NCBI RefSeq assembly: GCF_014698045.1
Contig: NZ_JACJSE010000014.1
Coordinates: 82,602-146,601, forward strand
Length of the DNA: 64,000 nucleotides
Direction: 5' to 3'
Source: Aulosira sp. FACHB-615
Lineage (GTDB): Bacteria > Cyanobacteriota > Cyanobacteriia > Cyanobacteriales > Nostocaceae
Shown here: positions 17,776 to 27,585 of the stretch, piece after piece
How positions within the stretch are numbered: the stretch's first letter is position 1
Layout of the letters: each line of letters begins with the position of its first letter
Translations under genes and position numbers: made by a program
The notes under the pieces: model-generated
Seen by the model: only the letters and a program-made list of their open reading frames with translations
Databases searched by the model: none
Told to the model about the DNA's origin: nothing

Positions 17776-18453
17776 ATGACAAGTGAATCATATATTTTTC
17801 TGGCTGGGGCAAGTCGTGGTGTTGGCAGAGAAATCGCCAACTGTTTAACAGCACAACAACTCAAAGTCAAAGCACTGTTGAGAACTGAAACGGCTGCGAC
17901 TGAATTACAAGCAACGGGTGTCAAGACAATTTTGGGTGATGCGATGAATGTTAGTGATGTGGAAGCAGCTATGCTCACTAATGAACCCATCCACACTGTT
18001 ATTAGTACTATTGGCGGTTTACCGACAGATACAGAAAAACCAGATTACCCGGCGAATAAAAATCTCATTGATGCAGCTATCAAAGCCAAAGTCCAAAAAT
18101 TTATTTTAGTGACTTCCATTGGGACTGGTAATAGTGTTGGCGCATTATCTCCCCAAGCATTGGCGGCGCTGCAATCAGTTTTAGTCGAAAAAGACAAAGC
18201 TGAACAATATTTAATTGCCAGTGGACTCACATATACTATTATTCGTCCTGGTGGATTGAAAACAGAACCAGCCACAGGTAATGGCGTTTTAACTGAGGAC
18301 ACAAGCATTGTTGGCAGTATCCATCGTGCGGATGTGGCGCAATTAGTTTGTCGTTGTTTCAATAACAATCGCACCAATAATAAAATTTTGTCAGCAGTAG
18401 ACAAAAATATGCTATTCGGACAAATAAAATTTGCCCCATTTAGTTTAGATTAG
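17776..18453 (+). CDS. Atypical SDR / NAD(P)-binding protein
   Basis: A 225-residue Rossmann-fold protein. The dinucleotide-binding loop GASRGVG lies at residues 11-17, then an Arg (LLRTE) that suits NADP, a GDAMN motif near residue 54, TSIGTGNSVG near residue 113 and IIRPGGLKTEP near 155. This matches the atypical SDR group related to NmrA-like and divinyl-reductase-like proteins. It lacks a clear YxxxK pair, so catalysis is uncertain. It stands alone 145 bp before chlD; the substrate is unknown. Confidence 0.8.
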   Translation: MTSESYIFLAGASRGVGREIANCLTAQQLKVKALLRTETAATELQATGVKTILGDAMNVSDVEAAMLTNEPIHTVISTIGGLPTDTEKPDYPANKNLIDAAIKAKVQKFILVTSIGTGNSVGALSPQALAALQSVLVEKDKAEQYLIASGLTYTIIRPGGLKTEPATGNGVLTEDTSIVGSIHRADVAQLVCRCFNNNRTNNKILSAVDKNMLFGQIKFAPFSLD

Positions 18454-18606
18454 GGAATCGGCAAGATAGCGCCAGAAATTGATATGCTAAAAACCGAGAC
18501 CAGTGAAGCAAAGCAGAAATAATATTAGAAAATCTTACCTCCTGCCTCCTGCCTTACTTCGGCTACGCTCAGTAACCTCCTGCCTTCATAATCATTTTTG
18601 CAAACA

Positions 18607-20652
18607 ATGCCTGCGCCTACTATCACTCCAACGATCGCCTCTTTTCCCTTGACTGCCGTAGTCGGTCAAGAAGCGATAAAATTAGCCTTGCTGTTAGCAG
18701 CAGTCGATCCTGGTTTGGGAGGAGTGGCGATCGCAGGTCGTCGCGGTACGGCAAAATCTGTCATGGCGCGTGCTATTCACGCCTTACTCCCGCCAATTGA
18801 AGTTGTTCCCGATTCGATTAGCAACTGCGATCCCACCCGCCCCGAAGAATGGGACGATTTACTGTTAGCCGAATACGCCGAGAAAGATATTCAGGATATC
18901 CCTACACAAATTATTCCTGCGCCCTTTGTCCAGATTCCTCTCGGTGTTACAGAAGACCGACTTTTAGGTTCTGTAGATGTGGAACAATCGGTGAAGCAAG
19001 GGGATACAGTTTTTCAGCCTGGGTTACTCGCCTCTGCTAACCGGGGTGTGCTGTATGTAGACGAAATCAATTTATTAGATGACCAAATTTCCAATCAACT
19101 TTTAACAGTATTATCTGAAGGGCGCAACCAAATTGAGCGCGAAGGTATTAGTGTTCAACATCCTTGCAGAGCATTATTTATTGCTACCTACAACCCCGAA
19201 GAAGGCGCACTACGGGAACATTTACTGGATAGAATTGCGATCGCCCTCTCGGCTGATGGTGTACTCGGTTTAGATCAACGAGTAGAAGCAGTAGAACAAG
19301 CGATCGCTTTTTCCAAATCTCCCCAAGAATTTCTTCAGCAGTACAGCGAAGACCTCGACGGACTGAAAACCCAAATTATCCTGGCGCGGGAATGGTTAAA
19401 AGAAGTCACCATCACCCACGACCAAATCGCTTACTTAGTTAATGAAGCTATTCGCGGTGGTGTCCAAGGACACCGCGCTGAATTATTTGCTGTGCGCGTC
19501 GCCAAAGCCGCCGCCGCCTTAGAAGGACGCACCACCGTTAACGCCGATGATTTACGTCGCGCTGTTGAGTTAGTAATTGTACCAAGGGCAACTGTAGTCC
19601 AAACACCACCACCCGACCAACCACCACCACCTCCTCCCCCACCACCACCACAAAACCAAGACGAGTCAGAACAAGACCAACAAGAGGAAGAGGAAGAGGA
19701 AGATAAAGAAGAAGACCAACCCGAAGAACCAGAAAACCAAGAACCACCAAGCATCCCCGAAGAATTTATCTTTGACCCAGAAGGTGTAATTCTGGATGAA
19801 AGCGTGCTGTATTTTGCCCAAATGTCCCAACGTCAAGGTAAATCTGGAAGTCGCAGCTTAATTTTCTCCGAAGACCGGGGACGTTACGTCAAACCGATGT
19901 TACCCAAAGGCAAAGTCCGGCGCATCGCCGTAGATGCTACCCTGCGAGCTGCTGCACCTTATCAAAAAGCACGGCGTGAGCGACAACCAAACAGAAAAGT
20001 AATTGTTGAGCAAGGTGATATTCGCTCAAAACGCTTGGTTCGCAAAGCCGGGGCATTGGTAGTATTTGTAGTAGATGCGTCTGGCTCGATGGCTTTGAAC
20101 CGGATGCAGTCTGCTAAAGGTGCAGTTATGCAACTGTTAACTGAGGCTTACCAAAACCGTGACCAAGTGGCGTTGATTCCCTTCCGGGGAGAACAGGCGG
20201 AAGTTTTATTACCCCCAACACGTTCTATCGCTTTAGCAAAAAACCGTTTGGAAAGATTACCTTGTGGTGGCGGTTCACCCTTGGCGCATGGTTTAACCCA
20301 AGCTGTACGTGTTGGTTTGAACGCCCAAATGAGTGGCGATATTGGGCAAGTTGTAGTGGTAGCCATCACTGATGGCCGGGGTAATATTCCGTTAGGGCGT
20401 TCTTTAGGCGAACCCCAGGAACCAGGAGAAAAACCGGATATTAAAGGCGAGTTATTAGAAATTGCTGGCAGATTTCGGGCTTTGGGAATGCAACTATTGG
20501 TAATTGATACGGAAAGTAAGTTTGTTTCCACCGGCTTTGCCAAAGAATTAGCCCAAACAGCCGGCGGTAAATATTATCATTTGCCGAAAGCAACAGATAA
20601 AGCCATTGCCGCCATGACCAGAGGTGCGATCGCTGATCTAAAATCACGGTAG
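18607..20652 (+). CDS. chlD: Magnesium chelatase subunit D (ChlD)
   Basis: A protein of about 681 residues, part of the ChlH-ChlI-ChlD complex that inserts Mg2+ into protoporphyrin IX for chlorophyll. The AAA+ domain fills residues 15-330 with a Walker A-like loop GRRGTAKS near 44-51. A Pro-rich linker (a run of prolines near residue 337-350) and a Glu/Asp-rich stretch follow, and then a von Willebrand A domain with the MIDAS motif DASGS near residue 488. The length is normal. The ATG at 18607 is preferred over the upstream TTG at 18598 because homologues start at this point. ChlH and ChlI are not in the window. Confidence 0.95.
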   Translation: MPAPTITPTIASFPLTAVVGQEAIKLALLLAAVDPGLGGVAIAGRRGTAKSVMARAIHALLPPIEVVPDSISNCDPTRPEEWDDLLLAEYAEKDIQDIPTQIIPAPFVQIPLGVTEDRLLGSVDVEQSVKQGDTVFQPGLLASANRGVLYVDEINLLDDQISNQLLTVLSEGRNQIEREGISVQHPCRALFIATYNPEEGALREHLLDRIAIALSADGVLGLDQRVEAVEQAIAFSKSPQEFLQQYSEDLDGLKTQIILAREWLKEVTITHDQIAYLVNEAIRGGVQGHRAELFAVRVAKAAAALEGRTTVNADDLRRAVELVIVPRATVVQTPPPDQPPPPPPPPPPQNQDESEQDQQEEEEEEDKEEDQPEEPENQEPPSIPEEFIFDPEGVILDESVLYFAQMSQRQGKSGSRSLIFSEDRGRYVKPMLPKGKVRRIAVDATLRAAAPYQKARRERQPNRKVIVEQGDIRSKRLVRKAGALVVFVVDASGSMALNRMQSAKGAVMQLLTEAYQNRDQVALIPFRGEQAEVLLPPTRSIALAKNRLERLPCGGGSPLAHGLTQAVRVGLNAQMSGDIGQVVVVAITDGRGNIPLGRSLGEPQEPGEKPDIKGELLEIAGRFRALGMQLLVIDTESKFVSTGFAKELAQTAGGKYYHLPKATDKAIAAMTRGAIADLKSR

Positions 20653-20719
20653 TTAGTCAATGATCAATGGTCATTGACTGCCGTGTACATACAAGTCAAA
20701 AATTTGTAGTATGAAAGCC

Positions 20720-20849
20720 TATCCCACCTTGAACTAAAGTTCCAGGCTCATAGCCAAAGTCCACTCAAGTGGACTGGAATAAATTTCTAGTTGAGTCCTC
20801 TTCAGAGGACTTGTGCTGTAAGACTTGGAATCAATTCCGAGGCGGGATA
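20720..20849. repeat. 130-bp multi-hairpin palindromic repeat
   Basis: Outer arms TATCCC (20720) and GGGATA (20844-20849) enclose matching segments (TTCC/GGAA) and two internal perfect hairpins, AGTCCACT-CAAGTGGACT and AGTCCTCTTCAGAGGACT. The whole unit folds into a branched structure typical of Nostoc intergenic repeats. It covers an upstream in-frame start at 20825 of the next gene, which argues that translation begins further downstream. Confidence 0.65.
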
Positions 20850-20911
20850 GATGCACTCAACCCAGATTTGTGTATACACCGCAGCCATTTAACTCAGCAC
20901 TTTTTAAACCT

Positions 20912-21490
20912 ATGGTTCAGTCTTCTAACCAACGCCTAACTGTGGAAGAGTTTCTCGCACTTCCTGAAGGTGATGTTACATACGAACTTATTGATGGTCA
21001 AGCTGTTCCGAAATATAAAAATGATGAAATGTCACCAAAATTTTTTCATGGTGCGACGACTGGCGCTTTATTTATAATATTGTCTATATGGGCAGAGAAA
21101 AAAGGCCGGGTTGTAGTTGAGTGGGCAATCAAATTAACCCGAAATCAACAAGATTGGATACCTATACCTGATTTGACATATATTTCTTACAACCGCCTTG
21201 CTGCTGATTGGTTGCAAGATGAAGCTTGTCCGGTTGCGCCCGAATTAGTGATTGAGATTATCTCACCCGGACAAACTTTTGGAGACATGGCTGAAAAAGC
21301 CACAGATTATCTCAACGCAGGTGTTTCGCGTGTTTGGGTAGTCGATACAAAAGCCAGAACTATCACTGTATTTGTCCCAGCTTCCTTACCTATCACGTAT
21401 CGCCATCATCAATTAATTACTGATGACTTGTTACCAGAGTTGGAAATTAGCCCTAACGTTATCTTTCAACGTGCAGGCTTAAATTCCTAA
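20912..21490 (+). CDS. Uma2-family endonuclease (DUF820)
   Basis: A protein of about 192 residues in the Uma2/DUF820 family, a PD-(D/E)XK-fold group greatly expanded in cyanobacteria. Landmarks are the N-terminal LTVEEFLALPE, YELIDGQ, PDLTYIS, the core strand ELVIEIISPGQT and then DYLNAGVSRVWVVD. The ATG at 20912 is chosen over 20825 because the extra 29 residues are encoded by a palindromic repeat. The biological role of the family is uncertain; a domesticated nuclease or mobile gene is likely. Confidence 0.85.
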   Translation: MVQSSNQRLTVEEFLALPEGDVTYELIDGQAVPKYKNDEMSPKFFHGATTGALFIILSIWAEKKGRVVVEWAIKLTRNQQDWIPIPDLTYISYNRLAADWLQDEACPVAPELVIEIISPGQTFGDMAEKATDYLNAGVSRVWVVDTKARTITVFVPASLPITYRHHQLITDDLLPELEISPNVIFQRAGLNS

Positions 21491-21829
21491 AATTTATTTG
21501 AATAGATGAAATTCTTTTGAGAGACTGCACCCTGATTTATATGCCCATGACAACTACTACTAAACATCTAGAGTAATATAGTGTTTCCTCATCTGCATTT
21601 ATCCTCTTCAATTGGCGGTTAAATTTATATGGCTGTACTTCACCAGTGTAGGGATAGCGATAAGTGGTTGGGCAAGATTAAATTTATGTGTTGAGGTAGA
21701 GAATATTTAACAGGAAAACAATGTTATTAATTAATCTTGTCTAAGTACTTAAATCCAGAACTTGGTTTATTAGTTAGAAGCGATCGGAGTTATAGAGTTT
21801 TCCTGTCAGTAATTTGGTAGTAGCAAACA
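21491..21829. other. Intergenic region without visible features
   Basis: This 339-bp stretch lies between two convergent genes. It is AT-rich and I see no open frame, strong hairpin or repeat in it. Confidence 0.5.
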
Positions 21830-22615
21830 TCAAGACCCTGAAGCTACAGCTTGAGGCTGCAAATAATTAATCAAATCATTAATGCCCTTTTGCAGATACC
21901 GTGTCACAGTCATTGGACTAGTACCAATGTTTTTAGCGGCATCTTTGCGTGAAAGTTCTTTTAAGAAGACCATTTCTACTGCCATCCGGGGTTTATCTTC
22001 TAGCATATTAATTGCCCCTTGGAGTTGTTGGCGTTCTTCTTCTTGTTGCTGCATCACCGCAGAACGAGGACAAGGTAATGCTTCACCTAAAGTAATTTGA
22101 CAATCAACATAGTGAACTGCCGTCGCATCCAAACTCAAAGGCATCCGATTTTGGGCAGCTAACTTTGTCTCTTGCCATTCTTGTACAGAAACCTTCAGTA
22201 TCTTAGCAATTTCTGAATCTTTGGGAGGACGACCTAAAGATAATGCTAATTCTTTGCGAATTTTTTGGCCTTCATTGTACAATTCTTGCCAACGACGAGG
22301 AATTTTTAACAGTGTACTGCGATCGCGCAAGAAATGTAGCATCTCGCCACGAATATATGGTACAGCAAAGGAACTAAACGCATATCCTTGACTGGGATCA
22401 AAACGCTCAATTGCTCTAATTAAACCAAAATAACCGATTTGCTCTAAATCTTCATAAGGTTCATTACATTGATGGCTAAATTTATGAGCCATCTTTCGCA
22501 CTAAGCCAGTATGTAACTGTACAAGTTGATTACGAAGTTTAATTGAGGGGTTCTGGTGGTATAAGTGTAATAACTCTATCCCATCAATTCGCATAGAAGA
22601 CTCAATTGCTGCCAT
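21830..22615 (-). CDS. Group 3 sigma factor (SigF/SigB type)
   Basis: A 261-residue alternative sigma factor of the SigF branch. Region 2 is at about 45-115 (DLEQIGYFGLIRAIERF, then FAVPYIRGEMLHFLRD), region 3 at about 115-175 (IPRRWQELY) and region 4 at about 190-250 with a helix-turn-helix SRKDAAKNIGTSPMTVTRYL. Region 1 is absent, as expected for group 3. Nostocales have several paralogues (sigF, sigJ, sigG), so a precise symbol is not given. No anti-sigma factor gene is adjacent. A GGAA sequence precedes the ATG; the leader has a hairpin at 22633-22659. Confidence 0.88.
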   Translation of the reverse strand: MAAIESSMRIDGIELLHLYHQNPSIKLRNQLVQLHTGLVRKMAHKFSHQCNEPYEDLEQIGYFGLIRAIERFDPSQGYAFSSFAVPYIRGEMLHFLRDRSTLLKIPRRWQELYNEGQKIRKELALSLGRPPKDSEIAKILKVSVQEWQETKLAAQNRMPLSLDATAVHYVDCQITLGEALPCPRSAVMQQQEEERQQLQGAINMLEDKPRMAVEMVFLKELSRKDAAKNIGTSPMTVTRYLQKGINDLINYLQPQAVASGS

Positions 22616-22632
22616 ATCAATTCCTTTGTATT

Positions 22633-22659
22633 AACTCCTTTTCCTAGAAAAACGGAGTT
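22633..22659 (-). promoter_or_regulatory. Hairpin in sigma-factor 5' leader
   Basis: Read on the minus strand, AACTCCGTTTTT and AAAAGGAGTT form a stem about 18 bp before the sigma gene ATG. The stem contains an AAGGAG that could resemble a ribosome-binding site, while the sequence nearest the ATG is GGAATTGAT. It might modulate translation. Confidence 0.3.
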
Positions 22660-23240
22660 GCGTATATAGTTCTTCAAAGCTGTAATTATTTTCCTTAGAC
22701 CACGCTGATTAAACCATCGTCGTTCCACTGAACTTAATTCGGCTCTATCTCTGGTATTCAGTGTTTTTACGCATGATTTTCCTAACTCAGTTGTTGCAGG
22801 TGATTAGTGTTTTATCTATGAACTTGCTGAGTTAATTAATATTTATTTTTTGTAGCAAACCTAGATATTTTTGTAGTTAAATGCTGGACTTATCCAGAAA
22901 TATTTAGCCATAGTCGGCAATATCCCAAAAATCAGCAGTTGAAATTTTTGATTTAACTATATTTCTCCTGAAAAATAAAAATATTGCAAAATATTAAAAT
23001 TAATATTTATCTCACAAATTGTTGATTACAAAAACTAATGAAATTCCTCAAACCTAACCACAGCTAAGTTTGTAAACTGAAGTCTCATCAACAATTGCTT
23101 CCGGATTCTGAATTTCGACGGCTGAATTATTTTGTAACAATGATGCAGGCTAAGGTTAAGCACAAAATCCCCTAGCTGATAAATGAAAATCTTGGTAAGA
23201 ATAGGAATATACAGAACTTTTTTGCGCGAAAAACTCAAGT
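22660..23240. other. Long AT-rich divergent promoter region
   Basis: About 580 bp separate the sigma gene leader from the BI-1 gene. A 72-codon minus-strand frame at 23035-23253 overlaps the BI-1 start and has no family features, so I do not call it. No repeat or strong hairpin is evident. Confidence 0.5.
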
Positions 23241-23969
23241 ATGAGCAATACAAGTAACTTTCGTGAAGCTATCCGAGACGCTAGAACCCAAGCCCTCATC
23301 GGCCCCAATGTCATCGCTAATGCCTTACCTTACGTTGGTGGTGGTCTTGTTCTAACTGCCTTGGGAACCTACGGTGGTTTAGGCGTTATCCGTACTAACC
23401 CTGAAATATTCTTCCCGACCTTTATTGGTGCGGTAATTTTAGAATTAATTCTGTTCTTCGTTGCCCAAAATGTTGCGGAAAAAGGCAATAAGGGTATTGC
23501 CCTGCCTTTATTGGCAACCTATAGCCTTTTATCTGGGTATACTCTCAGTGGTTTAGTATTTGTCGCCTTAAGAACCCAAGGTGTTGGTATTCAAGGCATC
23601 GGGTTAGCCGCCCTTGGTTGCGGTGTCACCTTTATTGTTGCCCGTCAAGTTGGTTCAAATTTGTCTGAACAAGACGGAATGGCTTTGACAAAAACCATCA
23701 GTCTCGGTGTTATCGCCTTGATTGTGGTTTGTGCAGTCCAATTTCTCTTTGCTTTGTTTGGTGTTTATACCCCAACTTGGCTAGAAATCGGCATTTCTGG
23801 TTTAGGCGTATTTTTGTTTGTGGGCGTATCCGTCGTAGACTTCTATATTCTGCCCCGTACTTACCGCAACGACCAATACCTGCCTGCGGCTTTGTCGATG
23901 TATTTGACTTACATTAACCTGTTTGTCTTTATCTTACGGTTGCTGATTGCCCTCAATGGCCGCGATTAA
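23241..23969 (+). CDS. Bax inhibitor-1 / YccA family membrane protein
   Basis: A 242-residue protein with about seven transmembrane segments from residue 28 to 238. The YLTYINLFVFILRLL segment near the C-terminus (about residues 222-236) is characteristic of the BI-1/YccA/YbhL family, which act as membrane proteins linked to calcium leak and stress in other organisms. The first 25 residues are soluble. It is a single-gene unit with a good terminator 33 bp after the stop. The role in cyanobacteria is not known. Confidence 0.85.
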   Translation: MSNTSNFREAIRDARTQALIGPNVIANALPYVGGGLVLTALGTYGGLGVIRTNPEIFFPTFIGAVILELILFFVAQNVAEKGNKGIALPLLATYSLLSGYTLSGLVFVALRTQGVGIQGIGLAALGCGVTFIVARQVGSNLSEQDGMALTKTISLGVIALIVVCAVQFLFALFGVYTPTWLEIGISGLGVFLFVGVSVVDFYILPRTYRNDQYLPAALSMYLTYINLFVFILRLLIALNGRD

Positions 23970-24002
23970 CTCACGATAAATAGAAAAATTTAATAAATTT
24001 TT

Positions 24003-24036
24003 AACCGTGGTGCAAAATTACTAGCCACGGTTTTTT
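24003..24036 (+). terminator. Rho-independent terminator of the BI-1 gene
   Basis: AACCGTGG and CCACGGTT pair around a 14-nt loop and are followed by a run of six T. It lies 33 bp after the BI-1 stop codon on the same strand. Confidence 0.85.
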
Positions 24037-24169
24037 CATTGCTGTGCAATGTAAATATTTGGTCACAGCAAAAGAATTGACTCAACTGCCGCTAAAATCA
24101 AAAAAACAAATAAAATCTCAAGAGCAAACTTAGAACATCATCCAAGTAGCTCTAAATTTAGCAAGCACT

Positions 24170-25292
24170 ATGGAAGTCTTAGAACTCAAACGCGAAATCG
24201 AAACGTTGTCTAGCCGCCTGGGTAAAACCCAGGACTATCTTTGACGTACCTGCACTGACAGCGAAAATTAACGACTTAGAACAAATCTCAGCACAGCCAG
24301 AATTTTGGGAAAATCAAACTGAAGCCCAAAAAACGCTGCAAGAACTTAACGAACTCAAATCCCACTTGGATACTTATAACCAGTGGCGAGCCAGTTTAGA
24401 AGATACTAAAGCAGTGGTGGAACTGTTGGAGTTAGAAACCGACGAGTCTCTACTGCAAGAAGCGGAATCTACTATCACTAAGCTCAACCGTGACCTTGAC
24501 CAGTGGGAGTTACAACAGCTACTTTCTGGCCCTTATGATGCGGAAGGGGCTGTGTTGACAATTAACGCTGGTGCGGGGGGTACAGATGCTCAAGATTGGG
24601 CATTTATGCTACTGCGGATGTACACCCGTTGGGCAGAAGCACATGGTTATAAAGTAGCACTCAGTGAAGAATCTGAGGGTGATGAAGCGGGGATTAAATC
24701 AGCAACTTTAGAAATTACTGGGCGTTATGCCTATGGCTATCTGCGGTCAGAAACTGGCACACATCGCTTAGTGCGGATTTCACCTTTTAATGCTAACGGC
24801 AAACGGCAAACTAGTTTTGCTGGGGTGGAAGTCATGCCCCAAATAGATAATTCTGTGCAGTTGGATATTCCAGAAAAAGATTTGGAAGTTACCACATCCA
24901 GGGCTGGTGGTAAAGGTGGACAGAACGTTAACAAAGTAGAAACGGCAGTCCGAATTGTGCATTTACCGACAGGTCTGGCTGTGCGCTGTACAGAAGAGCG
25001 ATCGCAGCTGCAAAATAAAGAAAAAGCCCTCGCCCGTCTCAAAGCCAAGCTGTTAGTTATCGCCCGTGAACAAAAGGCGCAAGAAATTGCCCAAATTCGT
25101 GGTGATATGGTGGAAGCTTCCTGGGGTAATCAAATTCGCAACTACGTATTTCATCCTTACCAGATGGTAAAGGATTTGCGTACCAATTCCGAAACAACTG
25201 CGATCGCTGATGTGATGAACGGCGACCTCGATATGTTCATCCAAGCCTACCTGCGGCAAGAAAATCAGCTAGTCGATAGTAGTTCTGGTTAA
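24170..25292 (+). CDS. prfB: Peptide chain release factor 2 with programmed +1 frameshift
   Basis: RF2 recognises UGA and UAA. Reading starts at ATG 24170 and runs 24 codons to an in-frame TGA at 24242-24244, set in the classic slippery context CTT-TGA-C. A +1 shift at CTT resumes reading at GAC 24243 and continues to 25292, giving about 373 residues. An AGGA-like Shine-Dalgarno is present about 6 nt before the CTT. The anticodon-mimic SPF motif and the catalytic GGQ ([10 protein letters not shown]) are both visible. Scarce RF2 allows the shift and so autoregulates its own synthesis. The start ATG and N-terminus ([11 protein letters not shown]) are typical. Confidence 0.95.
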
Positions 25293-25375
25293 TGAACTGT
25301 TGGGGGTAAGGGTGAAAGGGTGCAGGGGTGTAAGCACATATCTTGCAACCTAACCCCAATGAATGGAATTCGTAG

Positions 25376-25463
25376 CTACACAAACTAAGTCCTCGGACTA
25401 GCACAATCAATGGTTTGTAACCCGCGTAGGCGGGTTTTGTTTGTGTAGCCGCGACTTCAGTCG
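25376..25463. repeat. Multi-hairpin repeat after prfB
   Basis: CTACACAAAC (25376-25385) pairs with GTTTGTGTAG (25439-25448). Inside are AGTCCTCGGACT and AACCCGC-GTAG-GCGGGTT, the latter followed by TTGTTT and so resembling a terminator for prfB. GCGACTTCAGTCGC follows at 25450-25463. The upstream 25300-25330 holds G-rich 'GGGTGAAAGGGTGCAGGGGTGTAAG' type sequence. Confidence 0.6.
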
Positions 25464-25578
25464 CTGGGTGCAATATATTGCACCCTGACACCTAGTCAAC
25501 CGAAAATAGACAAAATGGCAAGAGAAATGTAAGGAAACTGTTACATTTATATATAAAAGAGTTGGTTACGAAATTATT

Positions 25579-25734
25579 ATGAGTGACTCTCCCTCAACGG
25601 AACCCCAACCAAGCTACGTCAAACTTGCGATGCGGAATATGGTACGCAAGGGCGGTACTTCCATAAAACATTTTTTGTTATCGACTGTGGGGCTATTAGC
25701 TGTTTTAATTGGTCTTGCTTACCTGACCCGTTAA
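25579..25734 (+). CDS. DUF3285 small membrane protein
   Basis: A 51-residue protein starting MSDSPSTEPQPSYVKLAMRN. The first half is polar with conserved Pro and basic residues and the second half is one hydrophobic helix (about 31-49), ending AYLTR. This pattern is typical of the cyanobacterial DUF3285 family, whose function is not known. It is very short but has a clear ATG and lies directly in front of ybeY (34 bp), with which it is probably co-transcribed. It is a single-span membrane protein with an N-in or N-out topology that the sequence does not settle. Confidence 0.85.
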   Translation: MSDSPSTEPQPSYVKLAMRNMVRKGGTSIKHFLLSTVGLLAVLIGLAYLTR

Positions 25735-25768
25735 AGGCCAAGCAAAATCCTGCATTGCTGAGGAGTGT

Positions 25769-26284
25769 TTGTACTTGGTACAAGTTGAACTAAATTTACA
25801 AGATATTTTTTCTGATTCTTCCCCCGAATTGGCTGTCAATGTTGAGGCGGAAACTTGGGAGAATTGGTTTCATCGCTGGTTAGAAAATCTTCAATCTGAT
25901 TTACCACCAGCGCCAAGCTATGAAATAGGGCTGCGTTTAACAGACGATGCAGAAATTCAATCATTAAATGCTCAATATCGACATCAAGATAAACCTACAG
26001 ATGTGTTAGCCTTCGCTGCATTAGAAACGGATTTTCCAGACTATGCGGAAATGGAGGATGAACCTGTGTATTTAGGTGATATTGTGATTTCGGTAACTAC
26101 CGCCCAATGCCAAGCCCAACAACAAGGGCATAGTTTAAAAACTGAGTTAACTTGGTTAGCCGCGCATGGGCTGTTACACCTTTTGGGCTGGGATCATCCT
26201 GATGATGAGAGTTTAATGCAAATGCTAAAGCAGCAGGTAATATTACTGGAGACAGTGGGTATTGATATTGACATAGAATATTAA
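25769..26284 (+). CDS. ybeY: Endoribonuclease YbeY (rRNA maturation)
   Basis: A protein of about 170 residues. The metal-binding motif HGLLHLLGWDH, matching H-x3-H-x5-H, is near residue 139-149 and is diagnostic for YbeY, which processes the 16S rRNA 3' end and takes part in ribosome quality control. The conserved DKPTDVLAF segment is near residue 76-84. Start choice is uncertain: TTG at 25769 is only 3 nt from the GAGGAG Shine-Dalgarno at 25760-25765, while TTG at 25775 has a more normal spacing of 9 nt. The next gene, dgkA, follows as usual in cyanobacteria. Confidence 0.92.
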   Translation: MYLVQVELNLQDIFSDSSPELAVNVEAETWENWFHRWLENLQSDLPPAPSYEIGLRLTDDAEIQSLNAQYRHQDKPTDVLAFAALETDFPDYAEMEDEPVYLGDIVISVTTAQCQAQQQGHSLKTELTWLAAHGLLHLLGWDHPDDESLMQMLKQQVILLETVGIDIDIEY

Positions 26285-26423
26285 AGTTTTTATGTCTGTC
26301 GATGTTAATTTTTAGGCATCCTTTTATAATACTCGTGTAGAAAATTGCCGAGAAGTTGATTGGATGAGTACAATCAGCAAAAATTCCCAGTTGACCTAAA
26401 CATATTGTTCTATTTTTTAGCTT

Positions 26424-26876
26424 ATGTCCCAACAAGTTTCTCCTCCACCGCCAAACAAGTTATCATCACTGATCACTAAGGAAAGGGAATTCTCGTGGCA
26501 AGTTGCTGCTAATTTATTTGTGAGCTTTAAGTATGCTTGGGCTGGTATTACTTACAGTTTTCAGACTCAACGCAATTTTCGGATTCATGTCAGTTTTTGT
26601 GCTTTGGCGATCGCATTAAGCATATTCTTGCATTTGTCACCTGTGGAAATCGCTGTCATTGGGATTACTAGCGGCTTAGTTCTCGCACTCGAACTACTCA
26701 ACACTGCGATCGAATCTTTGGTAGATTTAACAGTCAAGCAGACCTACCACGAATTAGCCAAAGTAGCTAAAGACTGTGCGGCGGGTGCGGTGCTTGTTTC
26801 TGCTTTAGTCGCTATCTTAGTAGCTTGTACCTTATTGCTACCGCCATTAATCATATTAATTATGTCCAAGTTTTAA
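26424..26876 (+). CDS. dgkA: Diacylglycerol kinase / undecaprenol kinase family
   Basis: A 150-residue membrane protein with three hydrophobic segments (about 58-75, 77-95 and 125-147) after a soluble N-terminus. The conserved motif ELLNTAIESLVDL at about residues 93-105 contains the family's catalytic Glu and NTAIE. It phosphorylates diacylglycerol or undecaprenol for lipid recycling. Proximity to ybeY, 139 bp upstream, is typical for cyanobacteria. The exact lipid substrate is not determined by sequence. Confidence 0.92.
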   Translation: MSQQVSPPPPNKLSSLITKEREFSWQVAANLFVSFKYAWAGITYSFQTQRNFRIHVSFCALAIALSIFLHLSPVEIAVIGITSGLVLALELLNTAIESLVDLTVKQTYHELAKVAKDCAAGAVLVSALVAILVACTLLLPPLIILIMSKF

Positions 26877-26982
26877 GTTTAGATATTAGTCAAACTTATC
26901 CATAAAAATTTCTCAACCTTGAATGACATAATTACTGACGCTGACGGCTAGAATCTGGTAATGATCACCAGGAGTCTAGGCC

Positions 26983-27582
26983 GTGATTGTAGTCATTGAT
27001 AATTACGACAGTTTTACATACAATTTGGTGCAGTATTTAGGAGAACTAGCAGCAGAGTTTCCCATAGCATCAGACATTCAAGTTTTTCGCAACGATAAAA
27101 TTACCATCGCAGAAATCCAAGATTTACAACCCGACCTTGTGGTAATTTCACCTGGGCCTGGCCGCCCAGAAGATGCGGGTATATCGCTGGATTTGATTGA
27201 AAAACTCGGCCCAAGCTTGCCAATTTTAGGTGTGTGCTTGGGGCATCAAAGTATTGGTCAAGTATTTGGTGGTAAAATCGTCTCTGCTCCAGAGTTAATG
27301 CACGGCAAAACTTCCCAGGTAACACACACTGATGTGGGAGTTTTTCAAGGAATAGAAAATCCTATGACCGCCACCAGATATCATAGTTTGGTGATTGACC
27401 GCGAAACTTGCCCCGAAGTGTTAGAAATCACGGCTTGGGTTGAAGATGGCACAATTATGGGAGTGCGCCATCGGAACTATCCTCACATCCAAGGAGTCCA
27501 GTTTCACCCAGAAAGTGTGCTAACTTCTTCAGGAAAACAGTTATTGCGAAACTTTCTGGAACAATTACCGACGAGAGAGTGA
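26983..27582 (+). CDS. trpG: Anthranilate/aminodeoxychorismate synthase glutamine amidotransferase subunit
   Basis: A 199-residue class I glutamine amidotransferase. It has the nucleophile motif [10 protein letters not shown] (Cys near residue 86), the oxyanion region [11 protein letters not shown] and the His-x-Glu pair FHPES near the C-terminus. It supplies ammonia to the synthase that converts chorismate to anthranilate and, in many bacteria, to aminodeoxychorismate for folate. The GTG start at 26983 follows AGGAG by 10 nt. The synthase component I is not adjacent, so TrpG versus PabA cannot be decided by context. Confidence 0.92.
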   Translation: MIVVIDNYDSFTYNLVQYLGELAAEFPIASDIQVFRNDKITIAEIQDLQPDLVVISPGPGRPEDAGISLDLIEKLGPSLPILGVCLGHQSIGQVFGGKIVSAPELMHGKTSQVTHTDVGVFQGIENPMTATRYHSLVIDRETCPEVLEITAWVEDGTIMGVRHRNYPHIQGVQFHPESVLTSSGKQLLRNFLEQLPTRE

Positions 27583-27585
27583 TTA

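Noticed and set aside
19431..19754. Ser- and Gly-rich minus-strand frame inside chlD
   Set aside because: It is the complement of the ChlD Pro-rich and acidic linker.
23035..23253. 72-codon minus-strand frame
   Set aside because: It overlaps the start of the BI-1 gene, has no family features and no Shine-Dalgarno.
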